Assembly (NCBI RefSeq): GCF_003933735.1
Contig: NZ_RSED01000004.1
Span: forward strand, 1 to 64,000
DNA length: 64,000 nucleotides
Direction of reading: 5' to 3'
Source: Aquabacterium soli
GTDB taxonomy: Bacteria; Pseudomonadota; Gammaproteobacteria; Burkholderiales; Burkholderiaceae_C
Position numbers and translations under genes: made by a program. Positions within the stretch are counted from its first letter, which is position 1. Each line of letters starts with the position of its first letter. Positions 32,987 to 41,762 of this stretch are shown here, in pieces. The notes below the pieces were generated by a model, which was given only the letters and a program-made list of their open reading frames with translations, did not search any database and had not been told where the DNA came from.

Positions 32987-33376
32987 ATGAGCAACTCCGC
33001 CCCATCCCCCGACACGCTGGACGTGCTGGCCCGCGTGGCCCAGGTCATCGAATCCCGCAAGGGCGGCGATCCGGACAAGAGCTATGTGGCGCGCCTTTTC
33101 CACAAGGGCACTGACACCATGCTCAAGAAGGTGGGCGAAGAGGCCACCGAAATGGTGCTGGCCGCCAAGGATCTGGCCCACACGCCCCAGGATGCCGCCA
33201 CGCGCAAGGCCCTGGTGGGCGAATTGGCCGATCTGTGGTTTCATTCGATGGTGGTCATGTCTCACCTGGGTTTGAGCCCGCAGGATGTGGTGCAGGAACT
33301 GGCCCGGCGTGAAGGTCTGTCCGGCCTGGAAGAGTTCGCACGGCGCACGCCAACCCCTTCGGGCAGCCCGGGCTGA
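32987..33376 (+). CDS. hisE: Phosphoribosyl-ATP diphosphatase
   Basis: A 129-aa MazG-like helical hydrolase for the second step of histidine synthesis. [35 protein letters not shown] includes the ExxE metal motif, followed by [18 protein letters not shown]. Its start lies 2 bp after hisI. The C-terminal 20 residues ([12 protein letters not shown]) are variable in the family. Confidence 0.97.
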   Translation: MSNSAPSPDTLDVLARVAQVIESRKGGDPDKSYVARLFHKGTDTMLKKVGEEATEMVLAAKDLAHTPQDAATRKALVGELADLWFHSMVVMSHLGLSPQDVVQELARREGLSGLEEFARRTPTPSGSPG

Positions 33377-33460
33377 CGCCCCGCATGCACCAAGTTGGCA
33401 CGCAATTCGCAAGACACAGTTTCGTAGTGGTAAGGTCACAAGACCGTTGAGGAGCAGACG

Positions 33461-33694
33461 ATGGGATCGTTGAGCATTTGGCACTGGCTGATCGTGCTGG
33501 TGATCGTGGTGATGGTGTTCGGCACCAAGAAGCTGAAGAACGTGGGCACCGACCTGGGTGCCGCCGTGAAGGGCTTCAAGGATGGGGTGAAGGATGGTGG
33601 TACTGCTGCGCCGGATGCACCTGCGCAACAGGTGACCAACACGGCCAAGACCGACGCCAACACGGTGGACGTCGAAGCCAAGACCAAGTCCTGA
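33461..33694 (+). CDS. tatA: Sec-independent translocase TatA
   Basis: A 77-aa protein. A short N-terminal membrane helix ([17 protein letters not shown]) is followed by an amphipathic helix ([25 protein letters not shown]) and a polar tail. It polymerises to form the Tat pore for folded proteins. GAGGAGCAGACG precedes the ATG. Order tatA-tatB-tatC downstream of hisE is standard in Burkholderiales. Confidence 0.96.
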   Translation: MGSLSIWHWLIVLVIVVMVFGTKKLKNVGTDLGAAVKGFKDGVKDGGTAAPDAPAQQVTNTAKTDANTVDVEAKTKS

Positions 33695-33731
33695 CACCCT
33701 TTTCAGGGCCTGAGCAAGGCCCCGCCGCCAC

Positions 33732-34220
33732 GTGATCGACTTTGGCATAGACAAACTCGCCCTGATCGGCGCGGTCGCGTTGATCGTGATCGGCCCCGAA
33801 AGGCTGCCCAAGGTGGCCCGCACCGTGGGCGTTCTGCTGGGCAAGGCCCAGCGCTACGTCTCGCAGGTGCAGTCCGAGGTCAACCGCTCCATCGAGCTTG
33901 AAGAACTCAAGAAGATGAAGGCGGGGCTGGAGACGGCCGCCTCGGACGTCGAATCCGCCGTCTACCAGAACCTCGACGAGGTGCGGCACGCGGGCGACGG
34001 CTTCCATGAAGGCGACCGCCCGGGCGATGACTCGATCGCATCGTCGTCGCATTACACGCCGTCCTATTCGCACCTGTACGCCCCGCCGCGCAAGAACTGG
34101 CGCCTGAAAAAGGCGGCTGTACCCATGTGGTACAAGCAGCACAACGGGGTGCGCCGGCACGTGCAATCGGGCGCGGCGCGCGTGGCGCGCTTCCGGCCAC
34201 CCGGTGCCGGTCCCCGGTGA
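33732..34220 (+). CDS. tatB: Sec-independent translocase TatB
   Basis: A 162-aa protein beginning with GTG. MIDFGIDKLALIGAVALIVIGPERLPKVARTVG is the TatB N-terminus, with the membrane helix and the conserved Glu-Arg-Leu-Pro. An amphipathic helix and a long basic C-terminal tail follow. TatB binds Tat signal peptides together with TatC. Confidence 0.96.
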   Translation: MIDFGIDKLALIGAVALIVIGPERLPKVARTVGVLLGKAQRYVSQVQSEVNRSIELEELKKMKAGLETAASDVESAVYQNLDEVRHAGDGFHEGDRPGDDSIASSSHYTPSYSHLYAPPRKNWRLKKAAVPMWYKQHNGVRRHVQSGAARVARFRPPGAGPR

Positions 34221-34276
34221 GCGTGCTTGCTGATCCAGGCATCGATGCCCTCCCCTCTTTGCCCTATTGAGGCCCC

Positions 34277-35077
34277 GTGAGCCAAGACCCCAATACCCCA
34301 GAGATGGAGGGCACCGAGCAGCCCTTCGTCACCCACCTGATCGAGCTGCGCGACCGGCTGATCCGGGCCGTGCTGGCCATCGGCGTGTGCTTCATCGCAC
34401 TGGCGCTGTACCCCGGCCCCTCGGGCCTGTACGACCTGATGGCCCAGCCCCTGGTGCAGAACCTGCCCAAGGGCGCCACGCTGATCGCCACCAGCGTGAT
34501 CTCGCCCTTCATGGTGCCGATCAAGATCACCATGCTGGCCGCCTTCATGCTGGCTTTGCCGGTGGTGCTCTACCAGATCTGGGCCTTCGTGGCCCCAGGC
34601 CTGTACGCCAACGAGAAGCAGCTGGTGCTGCCGCTGATCGTGTCGAGCACCTTGCTGTTCTTCATGGGTGTGGCCTTCTGCTACTTCTTTGTCTTCGGCA
34701 AGGTCTTCCACTTCATCCAGCAGTTCGCGCCCAAGAGCATCACGGCGGCGCCTGACATCGAGGCCTACCTGGGCTTCGTGATCAACATGTTCCTGGCGTT
34801 CGGGGCGGCGTTCGAGGTGCCTGTGGTGGTGGTGATCCTGTCACGCATGGGCATCGTGCCGGTGGCCAAGCTCAAGGAATGGCGCGGCTATTTCGTGGTG
34901 CTGGCCTTCGTGATCGCCGCGGTGGTGACGCCGCCGGATGTGGTGTCGCAGCTGGCTCTGGCGATTCCGATGTGCATCCTCTATGAGGTCGGGATCTGGG
35001 CGGCGCAGTTGGCGGATCGGTCCAAGAAGAAGCATGAAGAAGCGCAAAAGGATGCTTCTTCGGCTTCGGGGTCTTGA
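34277..35077 (+). CDS. tatC: Sec-independent translocase TatC
   Basis: A 266-aa six-helix membrane protein starting with GTG at 34277, the receptor of twin-arginine signal peptides. Conserved FVTHLIELRDRLIRAVLAIG, the PF-M-IK type loop (SPFMVPIKITMLAAF) and FVVLAFVIAAVVTPPDVVSQLALAIPM are present. A charged C-terminus ends the protein. Downstream lies the structured repeat at 35112. Confidence 0.97.
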   Translation: MSQDPNTPEMEGTEQPFVTHLIELRDRLIRAVLAIGVCFIALALYPGPSGLYDLMAQPLVQNLPKGATLIATSVISPFMVPIKITMLAAFMLALPVVLYQIWAFVAPGLYANEKQLVLPLIVSSTLLFFMGVAFCYFFVFGKVFHFIQQFAPKSITAAPDIEAYLGFVINMFLAFGAAFEVPVVVVILSRMGIVPVAKLKEWRGYFVVLAFVIAAVVTPPDVVSQLALAIPMCILYEVGIWAAQLADRSKKKHEEAQKDASSASGS

Positions 35078-35111
35078 TCGGGGTTGTTCTCCTTTGCCTG
35101 CGGCGGGCTGG

Positions 35112-35588
35112 GCGCTTTGTCGTGACAGCGCGGGGCGGGGGCTGAGCCGACATCCGGCCGGGCTTCATTCGGTTGGTTTCGCCTTCGGCGAAACTTCCCT
35201 GTGGTGCTCACGGCAAGGTGGGGCCGCAGAACTCGCTACAGGCCCTTCGGGCCTTTCGCTCAAACAGCTGCGGCCAGTCAGTTGAACGAAGCATGTGCTC
35301 CGCACATGCCCACCTCGCCGCTCTGCTCCTCGGCCCCCTCAAGGCGCCCGGCCGGATGGCCGCTCAGCCCCTTTTTGCCCCGCTCTCCGCATGCCGCCCG
35401 GGACAGGTTTGCCCCTGGCCGCAGGCCAGGGGATGGCGAGCATGTTTGAGGCCCGAAGGGCCGAGTTGCGCAGCCACCTCTCCCGGCCGAGCACGCGGAG
35501 AGCAGTCACGCCGAAGGCGTGACCGACAACAATGAAGCCCGGACGGCTGCCACCACATCCCGTGCCCCGCGCTGCCACGACAAAGCGC
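35112..35588. repeat. Large structured intergenic repeat, copy A
   Basis: A 477-bp element between convergent tatC and the protease gene. Its outer 24-bp arms (35112-35135, beginning GCGCTTTGTCGTGACAGCG, and 35565-35588) are inverted repeats with one mismatch, and complementarity resumes at CCGGGCTTCATT (35158-35169) / AATGAAGCCCGG (35531-35542). Inside are hairpins at 35241-35253, 35291-35309, 35412-35432 and 35450-35462. Its inner blocks match copy B (41763-42405) in inverted order. No plausible gene lies within; open frames are low-complexity. Bases 35078-35111 and 35589-35626 complete the gap. Confidence 0.85.
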
Positions 35589-35626
35589 TCAACCAACCGA
35601 ACGCCCAGCAGAGCATCAGCACAAAA

Positions 35627-36847
35627 TCACTCTTCGTCGTCATCCTGCTCAGCGGGCGCCGTGGCCGCCGCAGGCCGGTTGATCGCCTTGGGCCGCTGCG
35701 CCACCGCCACATTCATCGACAAGGTCTGGTTCCCGCGCCGCACCTGCACCTGGGCCACAGACCCAGGCTTCAAGCCCGCCACCGCATTCAACAGCTGCGT
35801 CGTGTTGCCCACCCGGGCCTCGGCCACCTGCACCACCACATCGCCCGGGCGCACACCGCCCTTGGCCGCCGGCCCGTTGTGCAGCACCCCGGTGATCAGC
35901 ACACCCTCCTTCACCGACAGGTTGAAGGTCTCGGCGATCTCGGGGGTGAGGTCGCGCGGCTCCACGCCGATCCAGCCCCGGGTGACCTGTCCATCCTTGA
36001 TCAGGCTTTCCATCACCAGGCGCGCCGTGGACACCGGGATCGCGAAACCGATGCCCATGTTGCCCCCCGAGCGCGAGTAGATGGCGCTGTTGATGCCCAT
36101 CAGGTTGCCGTGCGCATCCACCAGCGCACCACCCGAGTTGCCCGGGTTGATGGCCGCGTCCGTCTGGATGAAGTTCTCGAAGGTGTTGATGCCCAGCTGG
36201 TTGCGCCCCAGCGCGCTCACGATGCCCGAGGTGACCGTCTGCCCCACGCCGAAGGGGTTGCCGATGGCCAGCACCGCATCGCCCACCTGCAGGGTGTCGG
36301 AATCACCGAACACGATGGAGGGCAGCTTGTCCAGGTCGATCTTGAGCACGGCCAGGTCGGATTCCGGATCGGCGCCGATGACCTTGGCGCGGGCCTTGCG
36401 GCCGTCGGTCAACATCACCTCGATGTCGTCCATGCGGTCGACCACGTGGTTGTTGGTGAGCACATAGCCATCCTGGCTGACGATCACGCCCGAGCCCACA
36501 CCGGCCTGCGACTGGCCGCCACCCTCCTGCTCGCCGAAGAAATAGCGGAACCAGGGATCCTTGTGGCGCGGGTTGCGCGAGGTGCTTTTGCTGGTGATCA
36601 CGCTGACCACGGTGGGCGCGGCCCGTTTGGCTGCATCCGAGAAGCCCACGGCCGCCGCCGGCACGCCACGCACGCCGGATGCCGGGATACTGGGCGAAGG
36701 GCTGCCCAAAGAAGGCAGTGAGGCGATGGGCGAGCCATCCTGCCAGGGCAGGCTCTGGATCCACTGGGGCCGCAGCGTGGACACCACGAAAATGACGGCC
36801 ACCCCGACAGTGACGGCCTGCGAGAAAATGAGCCAGAGTTTGCGCAT
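35627..36847 (-). CDS. DegS/DegQ-like trypsin-type periplasmic serine protease, one PDZ domain
   Basis: A 406-aa protease from ATG 36847. The N-terminal membrane anchor/signal is LWLIFSQAVTVGVAVIFVVSTL. The catalytic His is in YVLTNNHVVDRMDD, Asp in DPESDLAVLKID and Ser in PGNSGGALVD. A single PDZ domain follows (WIGVEPRDLTPEIAE...GVRPGDVVVQVAE). The acidic C-terminus is EEDDDQ-like. One PDZ and an uncleaved anchor suggest DegS-type folding-stress sensing, but general quality control is equally possible. It starts 15 bp from the divergent Nif3 gene. Confidence 0.93.
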   Translation of the reverse strand: MRKLWLIFSQAVTVGVAVIFVVSTLRPQWIQSLPWQDGSPIASLPSLGSPSPSIPASGVRGVPAAAVGFSDAAKRAAPTVVSVITSKSTSRNPRHKDPWFRYFFGEQEGGGQSQAGVGSGVIVSQDGYVLTNNHVVDRMDDIEVMLTDGRKARAKVIGADPESDLAVLKIDLDKLPSIVFGDSDTLQVGDAVLAIGNPFGVGQTVTSGIVSALGRNQLGINTFENFIQTDAAINPGNSGGALVDAHGNLMGINSAIYSRSGGNMGIGFAIPVSTARLVMESLIKDGQVTRGWIGVEPRDLTPEIAETFNLSVKEGVLITGVLHNGPAAKGGVRPGDVVVQVAEARVGNTTQLLNAVAGLKPGSVAQVQVRRGNQTLSMNVAVAQRPKAINRPAAATAPAEQDDDEE

Positions 36848-36862
36848 TGCAAGGAATACGGA

Positions 36863-37624
36863 ATGACCACCGACGTGATCGAACGCGAGGTATTGACGGC
36901 CCACCTCGACCAATTGCTGGAAAGCGGGCGCTTTCGCGATTATGGGCCGAACGGTCTGCAAGTGGAGGGCAAGCCGCAGATTCGCAAGATCGTCACAGGC
37001 GTGACGGCCAGCCTGGCCCTGATCGAGGCCGCCGTGGCGGCCGGCGCCGATGCCATCCTGGTGCACCACGGCCTGTTCTGGCGCGGGCAGGATGGCCGGG
37101 TCACGGGCTGGATGCGCCAGCGCCTGAACACGCTGCTGCGCAACGACATCAACCTGCTGGCCTACCACCTGCCACTGGACGCACACGCCAGCCTGGGCAA
37201 CAACGCCCAATGGGGGCAGCACCTGGGCCTGGTGGCCGATGGGCGCTTCGGTGAGCAGGACCTGGGCTTTCTGGGCGCCGTGCCGGACGGGCTGAGCCTG
37301 GATGGCCTGGCCGATCGGGTGTCAGACGTGATGGGCCGCACACCGACCGTGGTCAGTGGCGATGGCCGCACGCTCAAGCGCATCGCCTGGTGCAGCGGCG
37401 GCGCCCAGGGCTACTTCGAGCAGGCCATTGCGGCCGGGGCCGATGTGTACCTCACGGGTGAGATCTCCGAGCCCCAGGCGCACTACGCGCGCGAAACCGG
37501 CGTGGCCTTCATGGCCTGCGGGCACCACGCCAGCGAGCGCTATGGCGTGCAGGCACTGGGCCAGGCCTTGTACGAGCACTTCGGCGTGGCCCACGCCTTC
37601 ATCGACATCGACAACCCCGCCTGA
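36863..37624 (+). CDS. Nif3-like dinuclear metal-centre protein (YbgI family)
   Basis: A 253-aa protein with Nif3/YbgI metal-binding motifs: ILVHHGLFWRG, NDINLLAYHLPLDAHASLGNN, DVYLTGEISEP and MACGHHASERYG. The family forms hexamers with a two-metal site; often annotated as GTP cyclohydrolase I type 2, but activity is unsettled. It is divergent from the protease gene and convergent with the CBS gene. Confidence 0.94.
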   Translation: MTTDVIEREVLTAHLDQLLESGRFRDYGPNGLQVEGKPQIRKIVTGVTASLALIEAAVAAGADAILVHHGLFWRGQDGRVTGWMRQRLNTLLRNDINLLAYHLPLDAHASLGNNAQWGQHLGLVADGRFGEQDLGFLGAVPDGLSLDGLADRVSDVMGRTPTVVSGDGRTLKRIAWCSGGAQGYFEQAIAAGADVYLTGEISEPQAHYARETGVAFMACGHHASERYGVQALGQALYEHFGVAHAFIDIDNPA

Positions 37625-37654
37625 GCGGGGCTGCCAGCCCACGAAGGTGCTTCG

Positions 37655-38248
37655 TCAGCGCAGCACCGATTCCAGCTCGGCAAAGCTGTGCGCGTGCAGG
37701 TCCGCACCGATGGGCTCGCCCAGGGCGGCTTCCAGGCGCTTGGCAGAGAACACGCCGCGCAGCGAGGTGCGCCCCTCGGCCACCTCGGTGACCAGCAAGT
37801 AGCGCAGGCCGTGCTCACGCAGCGTGGCCACGATGTCGCCCACGCGCGCATGGCGCACCGCCTGCATGTCCGCCACTTCCCAGTGGGTCAGCGGCGTCAT
37901 CACGTCGGCCAGCGACAGCTCCTGCCGGTGCACGTTGTGCGCCAGTGCCCGCAGCACGGGGCGCTCGCCCATCAAGGTGTCGGCCGTGACCATGCCGACC
38001 AGTTCCCCGTGAGTGCCCGAGACGAAGGCCATGCGCACCCCGGCCCGCAGCATCACGTGCAGGGTCTGGTCCAGCCCGTCGCGGTCGCTGGCGACCACCA
38101 GGGGGCTGAAACGCACGTCGGTGAGCAGAGGGAGGGCGCGGTCGTCGAGGCGCGCGGTGCGCTTGGGCTGCGGCAGGCTGGGGGCCTGGCTCAGCGACGA
38201 CAAAGGCACAGGGCGGAAGCGTTGCGCTTGTTGTTGTGCTTCAGACAT
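37655..38248 (-). CDS. CBS-domain protein
   Basis: A 197-aa protein from ATG 38248. Two CBS motifs: PLVVASDRDGLDQTLHVMLRAGVRMAFVSG...ELVGMVTADTL, and ADMQAVRHARVGDIVATLREHGLRYLLVTE. The pair would bind an adenine nucleotide. There is no attached enzyme domain. The C-terminal 25 residues vary. It follows hisF in the same direction, but a terminator lies between. Confidence 0.88.
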   Translation of the reverse strand: MSEAQQQAQRFRPVPLSSLSQAPSLPQPKRTARLDDRALPLLTDVRFSPLVVASDRDGLDQTLHVMLRAGVRMAFVSGTHGELVGMVTADTLMGERPVLRALAHNVHRQELSLADVMTPLTHWEVADMQAVRHARVGDIVATLREHGLRYLLVTEVAEGRTSLRGVFSAKRLEAALGEPIGADLHAHSFAELESVLR

Positions 38249-38467
38249 GAGAGGGCTCCTTTCAGGTTCGATGGAGCGTCCGCTGGTGGCCCATGTGATC
38301 CCCATACAACGGGGTTGGGCGCGGCGGATGTTGTCCAGGGCCTCGCCTCTACATTACGCCGAAGTGCCCGTTCAGGTTGACAGGTTTGCATGGCCGCACC
38401 GCGCCTGATGTGATGCCATTCACGCGTGTTCAGACAATGGTTCTGTGGCATACACATCGCCAAGCAA

Positions 38468-38489
38468 AAGGGCCGCATCCGCGGCCCTT
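38468..38489 (-). terminator. Rho-independent terminator after hisF
   Basis: AAGGGCCGC (38468-38476) and GCGGCCCTT (38481-38489) form a perfect 9-bp stem with a 4-base loop. On the minus strand it is followed by TTTGCTTG. It lies 19 bp after the hisF stop. Confidence 0.85.
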
Positions 38490-38507
38490 GTCTGCTGGGA
38501 ACGGCGC

Positions 38508-39287
38508 TCAGAGCCGCACCGGGATGCCCCGCTGCGCCATCAGCGCCTTGGCCTGCCCTACCGTGTATTCGCCGTAGTGGAAGATGCTGGCGGCCAGCAC
38601 CGCATCGGCGCCGCCCTGCTGCACACCATCGGCCAGGTGGTCCAGGTTGCCCACGCCGCCTGACGCGATCACGGGCACGCTCACCGCATCGCTCACGGCA
38701 CGCGTGAGGGCCAGGTCGAAGCCTGATTTGGTGCCGTCCTTGTCCATGCTGGTCAGCAGGATCTCGCCAGCACCGTGCTCGGCCATCTGCGTGGCCCACG
38801 CCACCACATCCAGGCCCACGTTCTTGCGGCCGCCATGGGTGTAGACATCCCAGCCGGGCCCGCGCGCGGCCAGGTCATCGCCCTGGCGGCGCTTGGCGTC
38901 GATGGCCACCACGATGCACTGCGAGCCGTATTTGTCGGAAGCATCGCGGATCACCTGCGGGTTGGCCACCGCCGCCGAATTGAAACTGACCTTGTCGGCA
39001 CCGGCGTTGAGCAGGCGGCGCACATCCTCGACCACGCGCACGCCACCGCCCACCGTGAGGGGGATGAACACCTGCGAGGCCACGGCCTCGATGATGTGCA
39101 GGATCAGGTCGCGGCCATCGCTGGTGGCGGTGATGTCCAGGAAGGTGAGCTCGTCGGCGCCCTGCTCGTTGTAGCGTGCGGCGATCTCGACCGGGTCTCC
39201 GGCATCGCGCAGTTCGACGAAGTTGACGCCCTTGACCACGCGGCCGCCCGTGACATCGAGACAAGGAATGATTCGTTTGGCGAGCAT
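38508..39287 (-). CDS. hisF: Imidazole glycerol phosphate synthase, cyclase subunit
   Basis: A 259-aa TIM-barrel enzyme that, with HisH, makes imidazole glycerol phosphate and [27 protein letters not shown] includes the catalytic Asp, and [16 protein letters not shown] the second. The phosphate-binding loops VGGGVR and ASGGVGNLD are intact. I start at ATG 39287. It stands alone on the minus strand, separated from hisA by the symporter, binding-protein and repeat region. This is unusual for the group. Confidence 0.97.
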   Translation of the reverse strand: MLAKRIIPCLDVTGGRVVKGVNFVELRDAGDPVEIAARYNEQGADELTFLDITATSDGRDLILHIIEAVASQVFIPLTVGGGVRVVEDVRRLLNAGADKVSFNSAAVANPQVIRDASDKYGSQCIVVAIDAKRRQGDDLAARGPGWDVYTHGGRKNVGLDVVAWATQMAEHGAGEILLTSMDKDGTKSGFDLALTRAVSDAVSVPVIASGGVGNLDHLADGVQQGGADAVLAASIFHYGEYTVGQAKALMAQRGIPVRL

Positions 39288-39456
39288 GGGAGAAGGCAGC
39301 AACGGTTCAGGAGGTGGGGTCAATGACACCCAGTGGTGTAATCCGGCATTGTAGGCAGTCGCAGCGCACGTGCCGCGTCATGGGCATCATGGCGCCCCTT
39401 TGTCTCAATAACAAGCGGCCCGCCCCCACGGCGCGCCAATCGCCAGGAAGCCTTCC

Positions 39457-40770
39457 ATGATCCGCAAACTGCCCCCCACAGCTCGCATCTTCATCGCCAT
39501 GATCCTGGGGATCCTGATCGGCTGGGCGGTGTTCTCCCAGGCCCCGGACAAGGCCACGGCCAATGAGATCGCCGGCTACATCTCGATCGTGTCGGACATC
39601 TTCCTGCGGCTGATCAAGATGCTGATCGCCCCGCTGGTGTTCTCGACCCTGGTGGTGGGCATCGCGCACATGGGCGATGCCAGCTCCGTCGGGCGCGTGT
39701 TCCTCAAGGCGCTGGCCTGGTTCATGACGGCCTCGCTGGTGTCGCTGCTGCTGGGCATGGTGCTGGCCAACCTGATGCAGCCGGGCGCCAACCTGAATCT
39801 GCCGCTGCCGGACACCCATGCCACGGTCAACCTGGCCACGTCCAAGTTCACGCTGAAGGACTTCGTCGGCCACCTGGTGCCCAAGTCCTTCGTGGAGGCC
39901 ATGGCCAACAACGAGATCCTGCAGATCGTGGTGTTCTCGATGTTCTTCGGCGTGGCCCTGGCCGCCCTGGGCGACAAGGCCCGCACGCTGACGACCTCGA
40001 TCGAGGAGCTCTCGCACGTGATGCTCAAGATCACCGGCTACATCATGGGCTTTGCGCCCTTCGCGGTGCTGGCGGCCATGGCCGCCACCGTGGCCATCAA
40101 CGGGCTGGAGATCCTGCTGCGCTTCGCGGTGTTCATGGGCGAGTTCTACATCGCGCTGGTGCTGCTGTGGACCCTGCTGGTGCTGGCGGGCTGGGCCGTG
40201 CTGGGGCGCCGCATCTTCACGCTGATCCGGGGCATCCGCGAGGCCTTCCTGCTGTCCTTCGCTACGGCCAGCTCCGAGGCGGCCTACCCCAAGTTGCTGG
40301 ATGCGCTGGACCGCTTCGGGGTGCGCCGCCGCATCTCCAGCTTCGTGATGCCACTGGGCTATTCGTTCAACCTCGATGGCTCGATGATCTACTGCACCTT
40401 CGCGACGCTGTTCATCGCGCAGGCCTACGGGATCGAACTGCCCCTGGCCACCCAGGTGACGATGCTGCTGGTGCTGATGCTCACCTCCAAGGGCATTGCC
40501 GGCGTGCCGCGCGCCTCGCTGGTGGTGATCGCCGCCACGCTCAGCCACTTCAACATCCCCGAGGCCGGGCTGCTGCTGATCCTCGGCATCGACACCTTCC
40601 TGGACATGGGCCGCTCGGCCACCAATGCCGTGGGCAACTCCATCGCGGCCGCGGCCGTGGCCAAGTGGGAGGGCGCCCTGCTGAGCGAAGAAGAAGCCCG
40701 GGAGCGCGCGCTCACGCTGGACACCGAGCCGGATCCGGAGACCGGCCATGGCGGAGCGCGCCATGGTTGA
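39457..40770 (+). CDS. Dicarboxylate/amino acid:cation symporter (DAACS family)
   Basis: A 437-aa inner-membrane carrier of the GltP/DctA family, importing C4-dicarboxylates or glutamate/aspartate with H+ or Na+. Motifs: FLRLIKMLIAPLVFSTLVVGIA, the serine-rich hairpin TASSEAAYPKLLDAL, SFNLDGSMIYCTFATLFIAQAYG, SKGIAGVPRASLVV and FLDMGRSATNAVGNSIAA. The substrate cannot be fixed by eye. The 3' end overlaps the binding-protein gene by at least 8 bp. Confidence 0.93.
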   Translation: MIRKLPPTARIFIAMILGILIGWAVFSQAPDKATANEIAGYISIVSDIFLRLIKMLIAPLVFSTLVVGIAHMGDASSVGRVFLKALAWFMTASLVSLLLGMVLANLMQPGANLNLPLPDTHATVNLATSKFTLKDFVGHLVPKSFVEAMANNEILQIVVFSMFFGVALAALGDKARTLTTSIEELSHVMLKITGYIMGFAPFAVLAAMAATVAINGLEILLRFAVFMGEFYIALVLLWTLLVLAGWAVLGRRIFTLIRGIREAFLLSFATASSEAAYPKLLDALDRFGVRRRISSFVMPLGYSFNLDGSMIYCTFATLFIAQAYGIELPLATQVTMLLVLMLTSKGIAGVPRASLVVIAATLSHFNIPEAGLLLILGIDTFLDMGRSATNAVGNSIAAAAVAKWEGALLSEEEARERALTLDTEPDPETGHGGARHG

Positions 40771-41731
40771 TCGGCACCTTCCACGGCATCGCTCATGGCA
40801 TCTGCGCGTGGTGGCCCGCACCGCGCTGGCCTGGGCCCTCGGGCTGGGCGCCACGAGCCCTGCGCGGGCAGAAGCCGCGCCGCCCCCGAACCCGACGGTC
40901 ACGCCCGAGGTGCTGCAGGGCACCTTGCGCACCGTGCAGGCCAGTGGCCGGGTGGCCATCGGCTACCGCCCTGACCTGCTGCCGTTTTCTTTCGTGCCGG
41001 CGCCAGGGGCTGAGCCTCGGGGCTATTCGATCGAACTGTGCCGCGCGCTGGTGAGCGCCATGGCCGAGACCGTGCACCGCCCCTTGAGCATCACCTGGGT
41101 GCCCGTGACGGCCGCGTCGCGCATCGAGGCGGTCGAAAGCGGCCGGGTGGACCTGGAGTGCGGCACCACCAGCAGCACGTTGGAGCGGCAGCGCCGGGTG
41201 GCCTTCTCGCCTTTGATCTTCGTGTCGGGCACGCGCCTGCTGGTCAGGCATGACGCCCAGGTGGCCTCGCTGCGGGATCTGGCGGGCCAGCGCGTGTCGG
41301 TCACCACCGGCACCACCAATGAACAGGTCCTGCGAGGTCTGATCCTGCGCCAGCGGGTGCCGGTGACCCTGGTGCCCATGGCCGACCACGATGCTTCGTT
41401 CGCGCAATTGGCGCGGGGCCAGGTTCAGGCCTTTGCCACGGATGAGGTGCTGCTGTACGTGCGCGCGGCCCAGCAGGGCACGCAGCGCAGCCTGTACCGG
41501 CTGGTCGGCGAGCGCCTGTCCTACGAGCCCTACGCCATCATGTTCCGGCGCGATGATCCGCAGATGGCGGCCTTGGTGGCCGATGCGTTTGCGGTGCTGG
41601 CGCGCAATGGCGAGATCGAGCGGCAGTACCGGCAATGGTTCCTGCGCAAGCTGCCTTCGGGGATCACACTGGGGTTGCCGATGAGCCCGCAATTGCGCTT
41701 GTCGATCGAGACGCTGGCTTCTGCGCCTTGA
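40763..41731 (+). CDS. Periplasmic amino-acid-type solute-binding protein (family 3)
   Basis: 322 aa from ATG 40763; an ATG at 40748 adds five residues. The signal peptide region is VVARTALAWALGLGATSPARA. Family 3 features: VAIGYRPDLLPFSFVPAPGAEPRGYSIELCRALV, SRIEAVESGRVDLECGTTSSTLERQRRVAFS and LAGQRVSVTTGTTNEQVL. It resembles GltI-type glutamate/aspartate proteins. No ABC permease or ATPase is adjacent; it overlaps the symporter gene, which hints at a shared substrate. Confidence 0.88.
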   Translation: MVDRHLPRHRSWHLRVVARTALAWALGLGATSPARAEAAPPPNPTVTPEVLQGTLRTVQASGRVAIGYRPDLLPFSFVPAPGAEPRGYSIELCRALVSAMAETVHRPLSITWVPVTAASRIEAVESGRVDLECGTTSSTLERQRRVAFSPLIFVSGTRLLVRHDAQVASLRDLAGQRVSVTTGTTNEQVLRGLILRQRVPVTLVPMADHDASFAQLARGQVQAFATDEVLLYVRAAQQGTQRSLYRLVGERLSYEPYAIMFRRDDPQMAALVADAFAVLARNGEIERQYRQWFLRKLPSGITLGLPMSPQLRLSIETLASAP

Positions 41732-41762
41732 TGGGTGTTGTCCTTTGCATGCGATGGGTCTG

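Noticed and set aside
35201..35535. Open frames of 75-120 codons within repeat A
   Set aside because: Products are low-complexity Arg/Ala/Pro-rich, open in several frames at once, and conflict with the hairpin structure shared with repeat B. They are by-products of high GC.
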